64,000 nucleotides of DNA from Aselliscus stoliczkanus (GCA_033961575.1 CM066737.1:87664271-87728270), one strand, 5' to 3'. Counted from the stretch's first letter, positions 38,196 through 50,825 are shown. Translations and numbers: made by a program. Notes: a model not told the origin generated them from the letters alone.

Positions 38196-38881
38196 GTAAA
38201 ACAAAACATCGATTCATAAAACAAAGCCCACGACTTGTCATAGTGGCAAGTCTCTCTTTTTATCTCAGTCACTTTGGAAGATCTTGCTATTTTCGTAATT
38301 TTGTTTTTATTTTGAGATGGAAACAAATAAATGATCACATGCTGAGGATCTCGACAGTTAACATTTGAAGTTCTGCCTTGGGGAACACCATTTGATGGTG
38401 CTGAGATCTTATTTTGCCAGTGACTCATACAGGAATATGAAATCCCAGCTCCCTTCTCTTGGGTCAAGGCAATGCTAAGCTATAACTGACACTCCAGAAT
38501 ACCTGTGTGGTATCGGGCTGACCTACCCTCTGTGGGACACTCCTTCTGAGATGACACACTTACTTGCTTCCCTGTCCTTCCCTGTTCTTTTTCGTGATTC
38601 TTCAGCTCCCTTGCTTGTCTCCCCTGGGAGCTCTTCCTTAATAAAACACTTGCATGCAAATTCTCATCTTAGGGTCTGCTTCTATAGAAGGCGACTGACG
38701 CTCATAATTTTCCTTAATTATATTAAAAACAGTATTGGGTTTTTTTTCCAATAAAAATTAAAATACTTGTACTGAGAATACAGTTTAAATGAGCTACACA
38801 TTTAAAATCAAAACACAAAATTCAAAAGCATAATGGTTTACCTAAAGTGTTCATCACTGTTGTCAACTTCTTTCCTTTCAG
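38196..38881 (+). other. DMD: DMD intron 10 (686 bp, complete)
   Basis: Short intron between exons 10 and 11, starting gtaaaa and ending tttcctttcag. The middle (about 38480-38700) reads like the 3' end of an old LTR or related repeat, with a polyadenylation-like TTAATAAAA at 38639 followed by a motif shared with the sequence near 57750. No other feature is seen. Confidence 0.95.
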
Positions 38882-39063
38882 GGGTACATGATGGATTTGA
38901 CATCCCATCAGGGACGGGTTGGTAATGTCCTACAATTGGGAAGTCAACTGATTGGAACTGGAAAATTATCAGAAGATGAAGAAACTGAAGTACAAGAACA
39001 GATGAATCTCCTAAATTCAAGATGGGAATGCCTCAGGGTAGCTAGCATGGAAAAGCAAAGCAA
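38882..39063 (+). CDS. DMD: DMD (dystrophin) exon 11
   Basis: Internal coding exon reading GYMMDLTSHQGRVGN at the start and CLRVASMEKQS at the end, followed by two bases (AA) of a split Asn codon. The 182-bp length matches human exon 11 (c.1150-1331). It encodes the middle and C-terminal helices of spectrin-like repeat 1. LLNSRWECLRVA carries the conserved repeat Trp. The acceptor has a good pyrimidine tract (cttctttcctttcag). The donor CAA|gtaagt is close to consensus. 182 bp is not a multiple of three, so loss of this exon alone would shift the frame, whereas losing exons 11 and 12 together (333 bp) would not. About 3 of 60 residues differ from the human protein as remembered, so this is the most conserved of the three exons. 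Confidence 0.98.
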
Positions 39064-39393
39064 GTAAGTCTGTTTTTCATTTCTAAAAACGACACATTTT
39101 GTAATGTTACTATGGTTTTGATGCCATTTCTTACTGAAGTTAGGAGTCTCAGTTTGTTCCTGAAGCACACAGAGCTCTTCTGCAGGGGACAATTTGGTTG
39201 GATTTTCATACCTGTTACTTTTTGGTTTTCACGTTTGTAATTGAAGAGGAGATGTTGGCAAGAAGGGCCAGTTTCTACAGAACTGTGCTTTAAAAGTTGC
39301 CAGATTGTTGTCATATTCACTGTTTTCCAAGTTTTCCCCCCAAATTAAAATGTGACTATTGAAGGCATGGGAGTATTCACAGGAAACCGTGTT

Positions 39394-39542
39394 CAGGCAT
39401 ATCTCGCAGATGTTGTGGGTTCGTTTCCAGACCACTACAATAAAGTGAGAATCTCAATAAAGTTGAGTCCTGCCTTCAACTTTTAAAAAAGCCACATCTG
39501 GCAAGCTCAATAAGCAAAAGACAATAAAACAAAATATGTCTG
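39394..39542 (+). mobile_element. Tigger1-like MITE remnant
   Basis: Left end caggcatatctcgcagatgt and tgtgggttcgtttccagacc match the remembered Tigger1 start. The right end aagacaataaaacaaaatat, gtctg matches its inverted terminus. The whole transposase part is missing. It lies 330 bp after exon 11. Confidence 0.8.
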
Positions 39543-41734
39543 TACATAGAATCACCTACTAGGTACAGTTGACAGGAAACTTCTAACGCAAAAGCCCTCA
39601 AAAATATTAAATACTTTCATATATGTTTGTGGAAATTCTCTTTAAAAAAGTTTTCCATCTATATTTGGAAATCCTTATTCAAGTACTCTATGGTCATGAA
39701 GTATTTTGATACTATATACTGACTTGATCAGAAAAGAATTTTTGAGACATTTCTGAAAATGGCACTTTTCTTATAAATGTAACAAGTAGAACTCATCATT
39801 CTTGATGTGTTGCTTTGATTTATTCTGTTAGGTGTGTGAATTCATGGAGAGCCTATCGAGACAAGATAGATTTATTTTTTAAATGAAAAGAAATGAAGTG
39901 CCAACTGTGGATTTGAATACATTAAGATAAAGAAATTGTCCAAGCGCCTTAAGTTTACTTAGCTATTATTTATGAAGATTAAAAGCTTTAAAATAGGACC
40001 AAAGAAACTCATTAGGTATGCTGAGATGATTGCAATTCCAGTGCTAAATTATAGTGTGACAATAGGGAGGGGGGATACACATTTTTGAGCTCTTATCTTT
40101 TGAAAGAATAAAGAAGGCATATATGTAAGATAGAATTTTCACAAATACTGGTATTATAAAGCAGAAGATGCTAGTCTCTGCATGTTGACATTTTCCCCTG
40201 CCATGATCATTTTGATGATTGCAACTAACCGGTTGCTGAGGGTTATAATAACCATTATAACTATTGAGTTTGGACTGCGCCCTCCCCTTCTGAACAAGGT
40301 CAACTAATTTACTCCACACATTTATCATTATAAATCATAAGACATAGAGCCACCTACTCATGGTCATATGCCAACATTCTTCAGGTTACAACTTCTGTTT
40401 GCATCAATTTTTGTAACTTAAGCAAAGTAACCTCAGGTGAAATTTGGAAGTTTTTAGAATCCAGCCTCCTCCTTTCCTGCCTTTCCTGCAGTGGTACCAC
40501 TGTATTCGGCTTGGTGCATTCTATTTTTCCATCTTCTTTGAAGGCTAAATACCGCCATCATTCCTCCCTTCTTTTCTTCAGTAGGACTAAAAATATGGCA
40601 GGACTAACAATTAATAATCAATTAATTGCAGTAGGAGACTGAGTGGCAACAAAAGTTGAATTCAACCTGAATTAAAATTCCAAGTTTTCAATGTTACTGT
40701 AACATTTTTTAAAAATATTAATTGAAAACAATCATTGCAGTGGATGTGTGTCTTTTTCTCACCCTCATCTTACTGGAGGATGGAAAATCTAAAATGGAAA
40801 CATCGCTACTTAGCTAGGATTAATGTCAAAAAATAGTTTGTCCTTATGGAAGATTGGGGGACGTTGGATTGTGTTTAAGCTTTTAGAATGGTTATCAGGA
40901 GGGCAAGGGCAGTCTTTTAGCTGGCGTAGCTTTTGCGAAAATGTAGAGTTTTAAAAATGAAACATGGATTGGATAGGAAACCACTTGTAGCACATAGTCT
41001 TTTTGATCAGTTTGTTGTAATACAAAAGTATCATTGAAGCAAAGCACATTCATGAATCCCTTGCGAGTTTATAAATAACAGTAAGTATTCCATAGCACTT
41101 TACTAACTTTGTGTTTGTTCATGCAAAAAAATTGATTAAATTATAAATGAGATAAGCCCTTATGGAAACTGTGCTGAACCTGATTTTTGATAGATTTTTT
41201 TCAAAGAATCAAAAAGCTGATTATGACAATAGGATATTGTCAGTATTTAAAAAAATGATCATTCTAGGTTTTATTTCATGCTTTAATAAATTGTTACCTG
41301 TTCCGTTTTCATTATCTTGGTTATGTTGATGATTCACTTCAATTTGGAGAATGACCTATTGTTCTCAAACATATTACTTTGGAGTAGGAAGGCCTAGTAA
41401 ATTGCTAGTAAACAAAAATGGATTAGTCCATATCTCTCATCTCTCTCTCCCAAAGACAGGGTGTGGATACACCAAGTCAGAAGCCATCCTCCCTGCCTAA
41501 ACATAGATTTAGTGATGAGAGGAATGATAATTCAGGTTTGTCTAGGCATATGAGTTATAAGCAAGGCTGTGCTAGAACTCTTTAATTTGCTGTCTTATAA
41601 GAAAACTAAAAAATTGATTAGGAATATAGATAAGCTTATAATTAAAATCTCTGAAAGTCTGCAGCATGAACTAAGACATGCTGTTTGTAAAGAAAAGCTA
41701 CTGGAAATGGCTTGAGTGGGTCCGAAATTTGGGT

Positions 41735-42445
41735 GGGGTGGGTTCTCAGGGAATCACCAGGGTGGTTGAACAAATGGTGTTAGCTAGGTTGATACAGACT
41801 CAGATATGGCACTTGCATCTGCAATTGTTGGGAGAGGAGAGGAGTCAACAAAGAAATAATGTCTTCCATCATCTCCTCTGTCCAGAAGAAAGCTGCCCCT
41901 CCATCCCTTGCCCTGAAGCCAGACAACTCAGTTCTTTCCCATATGTCCGTGGTCCCTTTCAAGCTGCTGCACTAGTGCCGGAGCTTAGATCGAGTGATTC
42001 CACCAGCAAGTAAGGCTGTGCACAGGTCCATTAAGAGGAGTACCTGGGGCTCTAGCCTCCCTTGTCTCACTCAGCCACAATCTCTGCTGGTTTTCACAGC
42101 CAGAAGTTATGGGGACTTCTCTACCAGGCATGGAACCCTAGGCAGGGGAGCCTTGTGTGGAACTGGGACCCCTCGCTCCTCCATGGGGGACTTCCACAGC
42201 TGAAATATCCCTCCTCATTTTTAATGATTCCATGTGGGTGTGGAACTAGCCTGTTCCCAATCTCTGCCCTTCCTACCAGCCTCAAGGTGGCTTCTTGTCT
42301 ATGTCCTTAGTTATAGGACTTCCGTTCAGCTAGACTTCAGGCAATTCTCAATAATGGTTGTTCTGTAGTTTAGTTGTAATTTTGATGTGGTTGTCAGAGG
42401 AGGCAAGCACAGAATTTATCTACTCCACCATCTTGACTCCCTTTT
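41735..42445 (-). mobile_element. L1 5' UTR remnant, antisense
   Basis: Reverse-complement reading starts gggagtcaagatggtggagt, continues agtctagctgaacggaagtc, and resembles the 5' UTR of laurasiatherian L1 elements. It is more GC-rich than its surroundings. Open frames here (41678-42013, 42062-42310) look accidental. Identification is from memory and not certain. Confidence 0.55.
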
Positions 42446-43055
42446 TTGCCTTTTTAACAGTCAAGATGCTTTTGCTTTGGAAATAGACATCCTTACCTCA
42501 TACATACAGATGCTACCTTTATATAGGTTTTATCTGGAAAATACTGTTTAGCCCACAAACCATTAACAATTATCAAACAAAATAAGAATTTTAAATATAT
42601 AGAGGTAACAAAGTGCTGTCATTTTCACCTTTTGCTAGTCCACTCTCATTTGCTTAACAGATAAGGTCTCATATTCTCAAACATCTGTTCATGTGAATGG
42701 GGGCAACGCACTTCCTCTCTATGGTCATCAGTTTCTGATTTATAAAATGGCAGCTCTGTGTCCCTGGCACACCTCCAAAAGACATTGGTTGAGATAGGGT
42801 ATGAAAATGTAGTTTGTCAAAGCAAACATTATTACAAAATGTGAAGAATGATCATCATTATAAATAAGATGGGTTAATTATTTTAACCATACTACATATA
42901 GCTTTGTCTCATCTATATTTTTCAGCCATTTTTTTTCTCCAGCCTGTTCTAATTCTTTTTTTTTTTTGCAAAGGATATGTTTGTGGATATTTTCTGTGGG
43001 GGTAAAGGCACATGAACAGGGTGACTGAAATTACATCTACAGTTATAATTTTTTC

Positions 43056-43245
43056 TTTTTTTAAAAAAATATTTTATTGGGGAACAGCCATGGTCATTGG
43101 TTACACATTGCTTTCATGCTACAATGTCTTAGTTGACTCTTTTAAGGAGGGCACAGCTCACAGTGGCCCATGGGGGTATCGAACTGGCAACCTTGGTGCT
43201 ATCAGCACTGTGCTCTAACCAACTGATCTAACTGGCCACCTCCTG
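43056..43245 (-). mobile_element. Short SINE-related element with target duplication
   Basis: Contains attttattggggaacagcc at the tail side, and a tRNA-like end gctctaaccaactgatctaa ctggcca. Between these is a divergent body. The direct repeat cagttataatttttt flanks it (43040-43054 and 43246-43260). Confidence 0.85.
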
Positions 43246-44446
43246 CAGTTATAATTTTTTCAATTGATACATTTAAAAATATGCTTGTAAAGGAATATAA
43301 AAAATATACATATAGATGCTTCTCCCTACAGATGCTTTCTTCCTCTTCTTTACCCTATTCTCATTTAATTCTTTCCCTATTAATTTCTTTACTCTCCAAT
43401 TCTGGCATCTTCATGGATGTGAATTGGTGATGATGTAAAAACTAACATAATAAAGAAGTTTGTTAAAATATCTCTAGCCATAAAGTACTCTCACACAATC
43501 ATGCTACTATTGGTCAGTTACAAATATTTAACAATGTTTATGAGATTGACATGAAAGAACTAAGTGATCCTGATTACATAATTAAAATAATTAGAATGAG
43601 ACTGTGTTGACATGCTCAAGTTCGAAACCTTAAGAAGACTAGGCAAAATGATTTTTGTTTTATGCTACAAAATACCCTCTGCATGGTGGGAGGTGAGGGA
43701 GAGAGAAGATAAAGTCAAAACTTCCAACTGTGGAAGTACAAGAAGATAACTGGCATAGGGACAACAGAAGATTTCCTTCTCTATGAATAAACTAATTAAT
43801 TTGATTGAAAAATGCACACTGCAGAGAGCAAAAGAGATTTACTGACATTTCTACAAGGACTCATAAAGACAAGCACAGCAAGTTCCATCAACTGCTCTGA
43901 TAATTGTGGTTAGCAGATGTAGGGGGAAACTAAAACCTTTGTGATGGTAAGGGGAAAAAATGAAAGCAAGTCCATAAGGAGGCCAACTGAAGTTAAATTC
44001 TGGTTTCCATCATCAGGAGGAGAGATATGAATAGTATCTGGATGAAAATAGAAGCCATAACATGGGAAAAAGTTGTGAATCACCATCAACACTTTGACTG
44101 AAAGAAAAATATGTCTAATAAATATGGCTCAACTTTTTTTTTATGTCTGTAACAGTCTTGAAATGAGATAACATATGTGAGAATGAATAGAGCAAGGGAG
44201 GAGCTGAACAAATGGGTGGGTTTTCTCCCAAGTGTAGTGGCTAACGTATTTCATATGCAAATATATGAATGAATGGCTGAACAAAAGAATTACTTTCTTT
44301 AGGTAGTTACAGTCTGTCAGATGAATTGGTTGCAATGAACATTTTAACAATCCATAGTCTCAGACTCTTTTGATTTTATATTGCAGTTTTGTTAATTCAT
44401 TTAAAAAATTCTTCCAGTAACGTTCACATTAAATTTCTTGTAAATC

Positions 44447-44589
44447 AAGGTGGTTCAGGGACCAGTAGTAACAACATTACCTGATAACTTGTTAAAAATG
44501 CACAATTTCAGTCCTCATCTGGGTCTACAGAATCAGAATCAATGCAATTTAACTGCATTGCTTAGCCATTCAAGTTTGAGAAGCACTGC
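44447..44589 (-). mobile_element. MER5A-like hAT MITE
   Basis: Contains aacttgttaaaaatgcacaa and ctacagaatcagaatc, ending agtttgagaagcactg, as in the reverse complement of MER5A. Confidence 0.75.
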
Positions 44590-47219
44590 TAGTTGAAACA
44601 ATTCTAAAAAATGTAAACCCATACTCCTTCTTTGTAGACTACTACTTTTGATATCTTCTGTTGCTATTTTTCTATCAGCTGAGGTGGGCCAAACATTTTG
44701 ATTGCTTTCTTAGAAGCTCCAAAAATGGTGCTGGTGATGTCTCATTCAGTTCTCAAAAGTTGATATCATCTCCCATGGGTGGCTGATGGAATAGCAAGAT
44801 GCTCATGCAAGTATATACAATAGAGACCATATGAGACTACTGACAATTAATTATTGGCCAAATTAGCAGCAGTTATTATCATGCAGTCATTTGGTAAGGT
44901 TCAAATGAATGCAGCTGGCCATAACAATTTTTTTTTCTGTAAATGTCCAGTTAATATGCGAATACTCGTTGTTCCAATAACATAAAATATGTGACTCTTA
45001 CAGTTTAAACTATACACAGGAACATCTCTGGAGTTCATAGAAATGAGAGAACTAAGTAGCTTTTTTGTAACAATGCCTTTTCACAAAGATAAATAATGAT
45101 AATTAGAAAATTAAGTTTAATCATTTATTCATCTATCAAACTAACAGTTCTTATCTACTTATTTTCAGAACTGTTTCAGATACCAGGAAAATATCAGCAA
45201 GCAGACTAAATCCGTCTACTATTGAGCTTGCATTCTTAGTGGGGGGAGTCAGATAATTAAGAAACATGTATATCATATCAGATGGAATTACAGATAAAAA
45301 GGAAAAAAGTTACTCTATATATGTGGTTAGTTATGGAAAGCTTCTCTGATAAGGCAATATTTAAGGAGAGCCCTAAATGAAGGGAGGGACAAACCATGCA
45401 GGTATCTGTGACAAAGGAAGGCAGATGGAAAGGTCCTGAGGCCAGAGGGTGTTGGCCTTGAGCTGACAAGTGGTAAAACGATGACATTCTGATTTATGAC
45501 TCATAAACAATGATTCAAATTAAATCTAGAGACTGGCTCAACAGGAGCACATTTAATGGACGTTGACATTTTTATGATCTTAATCTGATATTTTTGATTG
45601 GGCAAGTGTTTGCACTTTTGTGCTACATCTTCATGTTTGATTGATAATTCAGTGATACCACTTATTCATTCAAGAAACATTTGTCATGTGTCCAGTATGT
45701 GCCAGGCACTGTGCCAGATGTTCTGTAGTGACATAATTATTGAAGCTGAGAGTGGGCTCTTATTGCCATGTCAACGAACATGATCTCGGAGTGTCAACAT
45801 TCCCCATTCTTACTAGAGATCATTTAAATAGTCTTCCAATCATTGTATTTAAGAGTCATCCTTGTTTTGTGATGACCTCTGCAAATTTCTTCATCTACAT
45901 TGTAAGTATTTAATCAGGAAGATTGAATGGGGGTTACCATAATGTATTTGCCACAAGAATCTTTTGCATCCAGCCATGCAGCTTCTTTATTATGTTACTG
46001 TTGCAATTTTGAATTAATGCTTTCAAAATGCAAATGAATTTGCTTGCATTTTGAACTTTAATCTTGCTCTTGTTAGTTGAAGAATATCAATAATTAAATT
46101 GTTGTTGAGCTATGTGGATGGAGGAATAAAATAGATCAGGATTTTGAAAACAATGGCATATATTTATTTCACAGAATCCCTTTTAAACATAGTAATGTTT
46201 CTCACATTGCATTGAGTGGGCTAATAAATATTAGTACACATTTAGTTTTGAGGGAGGGTTGAACATTTTCTTTTATTTCTAGTTGGAAGGGGAACTTTGC
46301 AGGTGCGCTATTTCTAAAGTATTCATTGTGAGGTTGTAGACTAAAAACGGTGGCTTCCAAGACCAGATTTCAAGGTGTAATATAATATAATGGGAACTAT
46401 CAGAATCAGTGGGGACTTTTGAAAAATGTGTGTGACCTGTTCTCCTTGGTTTCTCCCTGGCCCACGATGTCAGCATATCGATTGGTGGGAATGGTAGAGC
46501 TATATAGGGAGGAGGATGCACACATTTATTTCAGGGGAAAAAACTCTTGATAAGGTTCTGTTAGACCTTTATGTTGCTTCATCTTCCAGAGGAAACTGCT
46601 ATCCTAGTGTCTAAGAGTTATTGACAGAAAACCACTGTCCAGTGTCAGGATTTGCAGCTGTGTCTTTTAAGGTGTGGTTAGGAGTTGGAGGAAAGAGAAT
46701 GTACTTACTGAGGCCAGGAGGTGCAGGAGGGTAAGAGAGATTAACCATATGCACAGATGCTGAGAGTAAACTTTCAGAAATTTCATACAGGAACTGGCAG
46801 TGGTGGTGAAAGTAGCGGCTGTCACTGTGGTAGAGGTGACAGTGATGGTGAAAGTCTTATCCATTAGGGGTCATTGTTTTTTGGGGGTGAGCTTTCATAA
46901 ATGTTACAAATCTTGAGTTGAAAACGCTAATGTGCTGCATATGACCCATTCATTACTGCCATACAACAAAAGGCCTTAACATGTGTGTATACATGCATTA
47001 CTGAAACTTTTCTTTAAAAAATTCAATATGACTCTTCTATTTTATAACAGTGTTTGCTTTTTATTCTTGGCCTAGAATATGTCATGTTTTCTGATTGGTA
47101 CATTTAATGAAACTGTAAATATTTAAAATATCTGGTCATTCATTTTGCCTCGTTACCATATGTTTGAGGGAAACTAGATTTCATTGTGTTTCTATCATTA
47201 TTAAAACCATGTATTATGG

Positions 47220-47338
47220 GGCTGGCCGAGTGGCGCGGTGGTTAAGCACTAGCTTGGGGAGCCAGCGGCACCGGTTCGGTCCCACATATGAGGGCCAGTG
47301 TGGGACCGAACAAACAAACAAACAAACAAAACAAAAAA
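47220..47338 (+). mobile_element. Short tRNA-derived SINE with 12-bp target duplication
   Basis: Starts ggctggccgagtggcgcggt. The 3' part is altered: after agggccagtg it reads gtgggaccg and then a (aaac)n tail. The flanks catgtattatgg (47208-47219 and 47339-47350) match perfectly. Confidence 0.93.
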
Positions 47339-47589
47339 CATGTATTATGGTTCCTATCATTAATGTAAGCCTCATGCTGACAACTGCCTCAACAGAGACT
47401 GTACTTTTTATTTCGGTGAGAAGGGAAAGTAAATTTATCTATTAATGACAATATCTATAAAATCCCACTAAATGACATTCTTTTTTCTTCTGTTTTTTTT
47501 TCCCCCAATCTTATTAACTACTGCCATGAATGAAATGAGGTATAGCTATAAAAGTCCTGTCTAAAAAAATTAATATTAGTGCAGGTTCC

Positions 47590-47735
47590 AGGGACACACC
47601 ACCTGATTCCCACTCTCCTGACTCTAGTCGCTTGCCTTTTGACCCAGATAAACCTTTGTTTCCCCATCTGTAAAGTGGGCTAATATCAATTCCTGCATCA
47701 TTAGGATCAATTACAGTAATATCTCTATTGTTGGA
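47590..47735 (+). mobile_element. MIR-type SINE fragment
   Basis: Contains ttgtttccccatctgtaaag and tgggctaatatcaattcctg, the characteristic second half of MIR. Confidence 0.65.
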
Positions 47736-48622
47736 CACATGATAAATATAATTGATTATTCATAAATAATATTTAACAGTCACAGATGGTATAAAATACT
47801 ATTTAATAGATAATTTACAACTTATATAGTATAATTAGTTTATAAATAATTAGATAAAAGCATTTTTATGTGTCATAAACCTGCCCCCACATTACCTCTA
47901 TGCCTCTAGTTTGTCTTAATCCTGATATGGCATGCTGCCTGGGCCCAGCTACCCAAATATTTGCCACTTGTGAGCACTAAAGGGCTAAAGTAAAAATTAT
48001 GCATCAGTCTTGAAAGCCACCACAATTGTTTTCAACCCTGAATGTTTATTGGAATCACTTGGCTGGAGATAAATTCACCTTTCTGTGATAATTTGAATAA
48101 AATAGGACTTTATTAATCGAGTAAATGAAACAAAAACACATACATGGGAGTTAAAATAACTATATATTTAAGCATGTGTGCCTATTCTGGGAGAATCTAG
48201 TTCCATGTACATAATTCCTGAGCTACAATCAAAGCTATATAATCTATTCATTAAAACCATTTATCGAAGATTTTTCAAGCCAGCAGTTTGAATAAGTAAA
48301 TTATAGTTTCCATCATTGTAATTTTAGTTACTAAATGCATGTTTTTGAAAGCAAAAAAAAAATCATTAAAATTCAGTTTCTCTAATTCATACTGGTTGCC
48401 CTCCCTTAAATAAAATATATAGGTTTTATTGACAGCTTAAATCATGGAATTACATTTTGCATGCATAACATGTTGATTGACTATCACTGGTGATTCTTTT
48501 CTAATCTAGAAATTCATAGTAATATTTTACTTTGTTTCATTAGTTGTATTTCTTATTTGAGAATTGCATATAAGTAAATAATTATGAAGCCTAGGAAACT
48601 GGGCCTGAGAACCTATCTTCTT

Positions 48623-48731
48623 TTTTTTTTTTTTTTTTGACGGCAGTGTCACTGGCCCCATATGTGGGACCGGAACCCAGGCCGCTGGCTTCCCAAGCCA
48701 GTGCTTAACCACCATGCCACTCGGCCAGCCC
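48623..48731 (-). mobile_element. Short tRNA-derived SINE with target duplication
   Basis: Poly-T, then gacggcagtgtcactggccc, ending ccactcggccagccc. The direct repeat agaacctatcttctt is found at 48608-48622 and 48732-48746. Confidence 0.92.
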
Positions 48732-49049
48732 AGAACCTATCTTCTTACAGAGCTTACCCTTCTTGGTAATTTTTAATTTATTACCCTAAAATTTACAAAG
48801 TCAATACTTTTACATCTTTATTAACATAGTACCCAGGATATGATTATGTTTTATAATACATGTACATTTTTATAGTGCATTACCATAAAGCTTGAGAAAC
48901 TCTATGAAGACAATGAAATGTAGGCTGGAATTAATGAAAACATGTACAATTTTTGCATTTGTAAATTTATGTCTGGAAAAAATTTTAAAATGCTGTTTAT
49001 ATTCATTTGTAAATTCCTAAACTCAGAACATTACTGGCATTTGGGTTCT

Positions 49050-49592
49050 TGTGTTTCCCAAGATAGAAATTGAGAGGAAACCCCAGAAAATTTCCAGACA
49101 AATTTTATTAAGCTTATACTCAAGCATAGGGCAGAAGCACAGAAGATAGGAAGGTCCTCCGAAATAACTCCGGGGTTGGCTCTGCTTGGCTGTTTTTGTG
49201 AGCAGGGGACAAAGCGGGCTTGTGTGAAAAGGCAGGTTTTTTTAAAGTGGCGAGATTTTTGAAAAAGGCGGGCTTTCTTTACTGGCTACAGTGACTGGTA
49301 ACTATGTTTGTGCCTGTGCTGTGGGGGCAAGATGGCAGACTGCTCATTACTGCCACTCAGGAATGTTGTATAGTGGTCAAATGTTGATCAACTGCACATG
49401 CAGAACAATGGTTTCCATATCTGTGTGAAAGTAAATGGTTAGAATGGAGATAATAATCAGCTACTTTTGCATTTTTGTGTAGGGAGTGATTGGGTGGTGG
49501 CATTCTTATGGTCAGCTTATCTAGGCTTCCTCCTGGCCATTTGGCATTCTTTCGGTCCCAGGCCCAAGTCCCAATGCTGCCTCCAGGCATCA
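49050..49592 (-). mobile_element. Solo LTR candidate of an old endogenous retrovirus
   Basis: 543 bp starting TG (tgtgtttcccaagatag) and ending CA (ctccaggcatca), with near-matching 5-bp flanks gttct and tttct. On the minus strand a polyadenylation signal (TTAATAAA, around 49107-49114) lies about 60 bp before the 3' end, as in a U3-R-U5 LTR. It is GC-richer than its surroundings, and no viral coding sequence is seen beside it. Confidence 0.6.
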
Positions 49593-49935
49593 TTTCTTAT
49601 AAATATTACATGACATAATGAAATGGTATAGATAAGGACTTGCAAATAAGATTTGTTGCTATTGTCAATCAAATTTCTGTTGGTTTAAGGCTGTGCTGTC
49701 CATTATGGCAGCCACTTGCATGCAAGTATTTAATATTAAATTTAAATTATTGTAGTTAAATATAGGTAAAATTTCAGTTTCTCAATCATACTAATCATAT
49801 GTCTAATGTGTGTGTCTGTGTGAGTGCGTGCTTGCATATGCGTGTATGTACACACACATATGTAGTTGATCTTTGAACAATATGGGTTTGAACTGCGCAG
49901 GTCCACTTATATGCAGATAGTTTTCAATAAATATG

Positions 49936-50151
49936 CAGTAGGCCCTCCGTATCTCTGGTTTTTGCATCTGTGTATTCAACCAACTGCAGATCAGAAACAG
50001 TATTTTCCATCTGTGGTTGGGAATCTCTGGATGCAGAGGACTGATGGTATAGCATTCCATGCCATTTTATGTAAGGGACTTGAACATAAGCAGATTTGGG
50101 TATTCATGGGAGTCTTGGAACCAACCCCCTCTGGATACCAAGGGACAACTG
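49936..50151 (+). mobile_element. MER2-like Tigger MITE nested in the outer element
   Basis: Left end cagtaggccctccgtatctc, right end ggataccaagggacaactg, with the TA at 50152-50153 on the right. Its interior includes ccattttatgtaagggactt, as in the remembered MER2 consensus. Confidence 0.78.
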
Positions 50152-50193
50152 TAGTTAACCTTTTGGGGAGTCAAAACTTATACATGGATTTTT

Positions 50194-50307
50194 CTTTTTT
50201 CTTTTTTTTTTTTGAGGGCAGTGTCACTGGCCCTCATATGTGGGACCGAACCGGGGCCTCTGGTGTCCCAAGCCAGCGCTTAACCACCACTCCACTCAGC
50301 CGGCCCA
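50194..50307 (-). mobile_element. Short tRNA-derived SINE inside a Tigger-type element
   Basis: Poly-T, gagggcagtgtcactggccc, then the end ccactcagccggccca. The perfect 14-bp direct repeat atacatggattttt (50180-50193 and 50308-50321) is part of the interrupted DNA transposon, so this is the youngest layer here. Confidence 0.93.
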
Positions 50308-50487
50308 ATACATGGATTTTTGACTGTGGAGGGGATTGTCCCCCTGATCCCCACATAGTTCAAGGGTTAACTGTATGTAGTGTATATATGCTTTCAATGT
50401 ATATATGAAATCATATAGTTTAGGGCGAGGATAAGTAATAGGGACAATTATTTTCAGGAAAGGTATTAAACATATAATAAAGAAGGG

Positions 50488-50610
50488 ATGTTATCAGGGG
50501 TGGGGGGACAGAGGAGGGGGAAGGGGTAGTCACTTTGTAAGGGGTGAAAAATGTAACTATTGCATAGTTTTGTACATCTGTAACTATTAATAATAATAAT
50601 AAAAAAGAAA
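50488..50610 (+). mobile_element. 5'-truncated L1 3' end
   Basis: Reads gtcactttgtaaggggtgaa, aactattgcatagttttgta and an (aat)n/A-rich tail. Flanks ataataaagaaggg and ataaaagaaggg are likely target duplicates. The end resembles the reverse complement of the L1 tail at 12.3 kb. Confidence 0.7.
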
Positions 50611-50689
50611 ATAAAAGAAGGGTTCAGATATGGAAGAAATTGTGAAGGTGGAGCATGATTGACTTGTTTGAGAAACACCAAAAATTGCG

Positions 50690-50825
50690 TATGGTCCTCA
50701 TTATCACATTATGAGGTAGATAATACTATTGTTGTTTTATTTCTGAGGACACTGGAACTTAGCAAGGTTAAAAACTTGTCCAAGGTGTCTCAGTGACGTG
50801 TTAAGCCAGTGTAGAAATGCTAAGC
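50690..50825 (+). mobile_element. MIR-type SINE fragment
   Basis: Contains ttatttctgaggacactgga and caaggttaaaaacttgtcca, typical of MIR. Confidence 0.65.

Larger units (their letters stand above)
49863..50373 (+). mobile_element. Tigger-type element, outer layer of a nested stack
   Basis: Left end tagttgatctttgaacaata, ggtttgaactgcgcaggtcc. The right end caagggttaactg is its inverse. Two later elements (49936-50151 and 50194-50307) interrupt it, and the open frame 49866-50408 simply runs through the stack. Confidence 0.8.

Noticed and set aside
41678..42310. Candidate small gene in a GC-richer stretch of intron 11
   Set aside because: The sequence resembles an antisense L1 5' UTR, and the frames lack splice or domain evidence.
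49866..50408. 180-codon open frame, the longest in the window
   Set aside because: It runs through two DNA transposon remnants and a SINE in antisense, with no recognisable protein.
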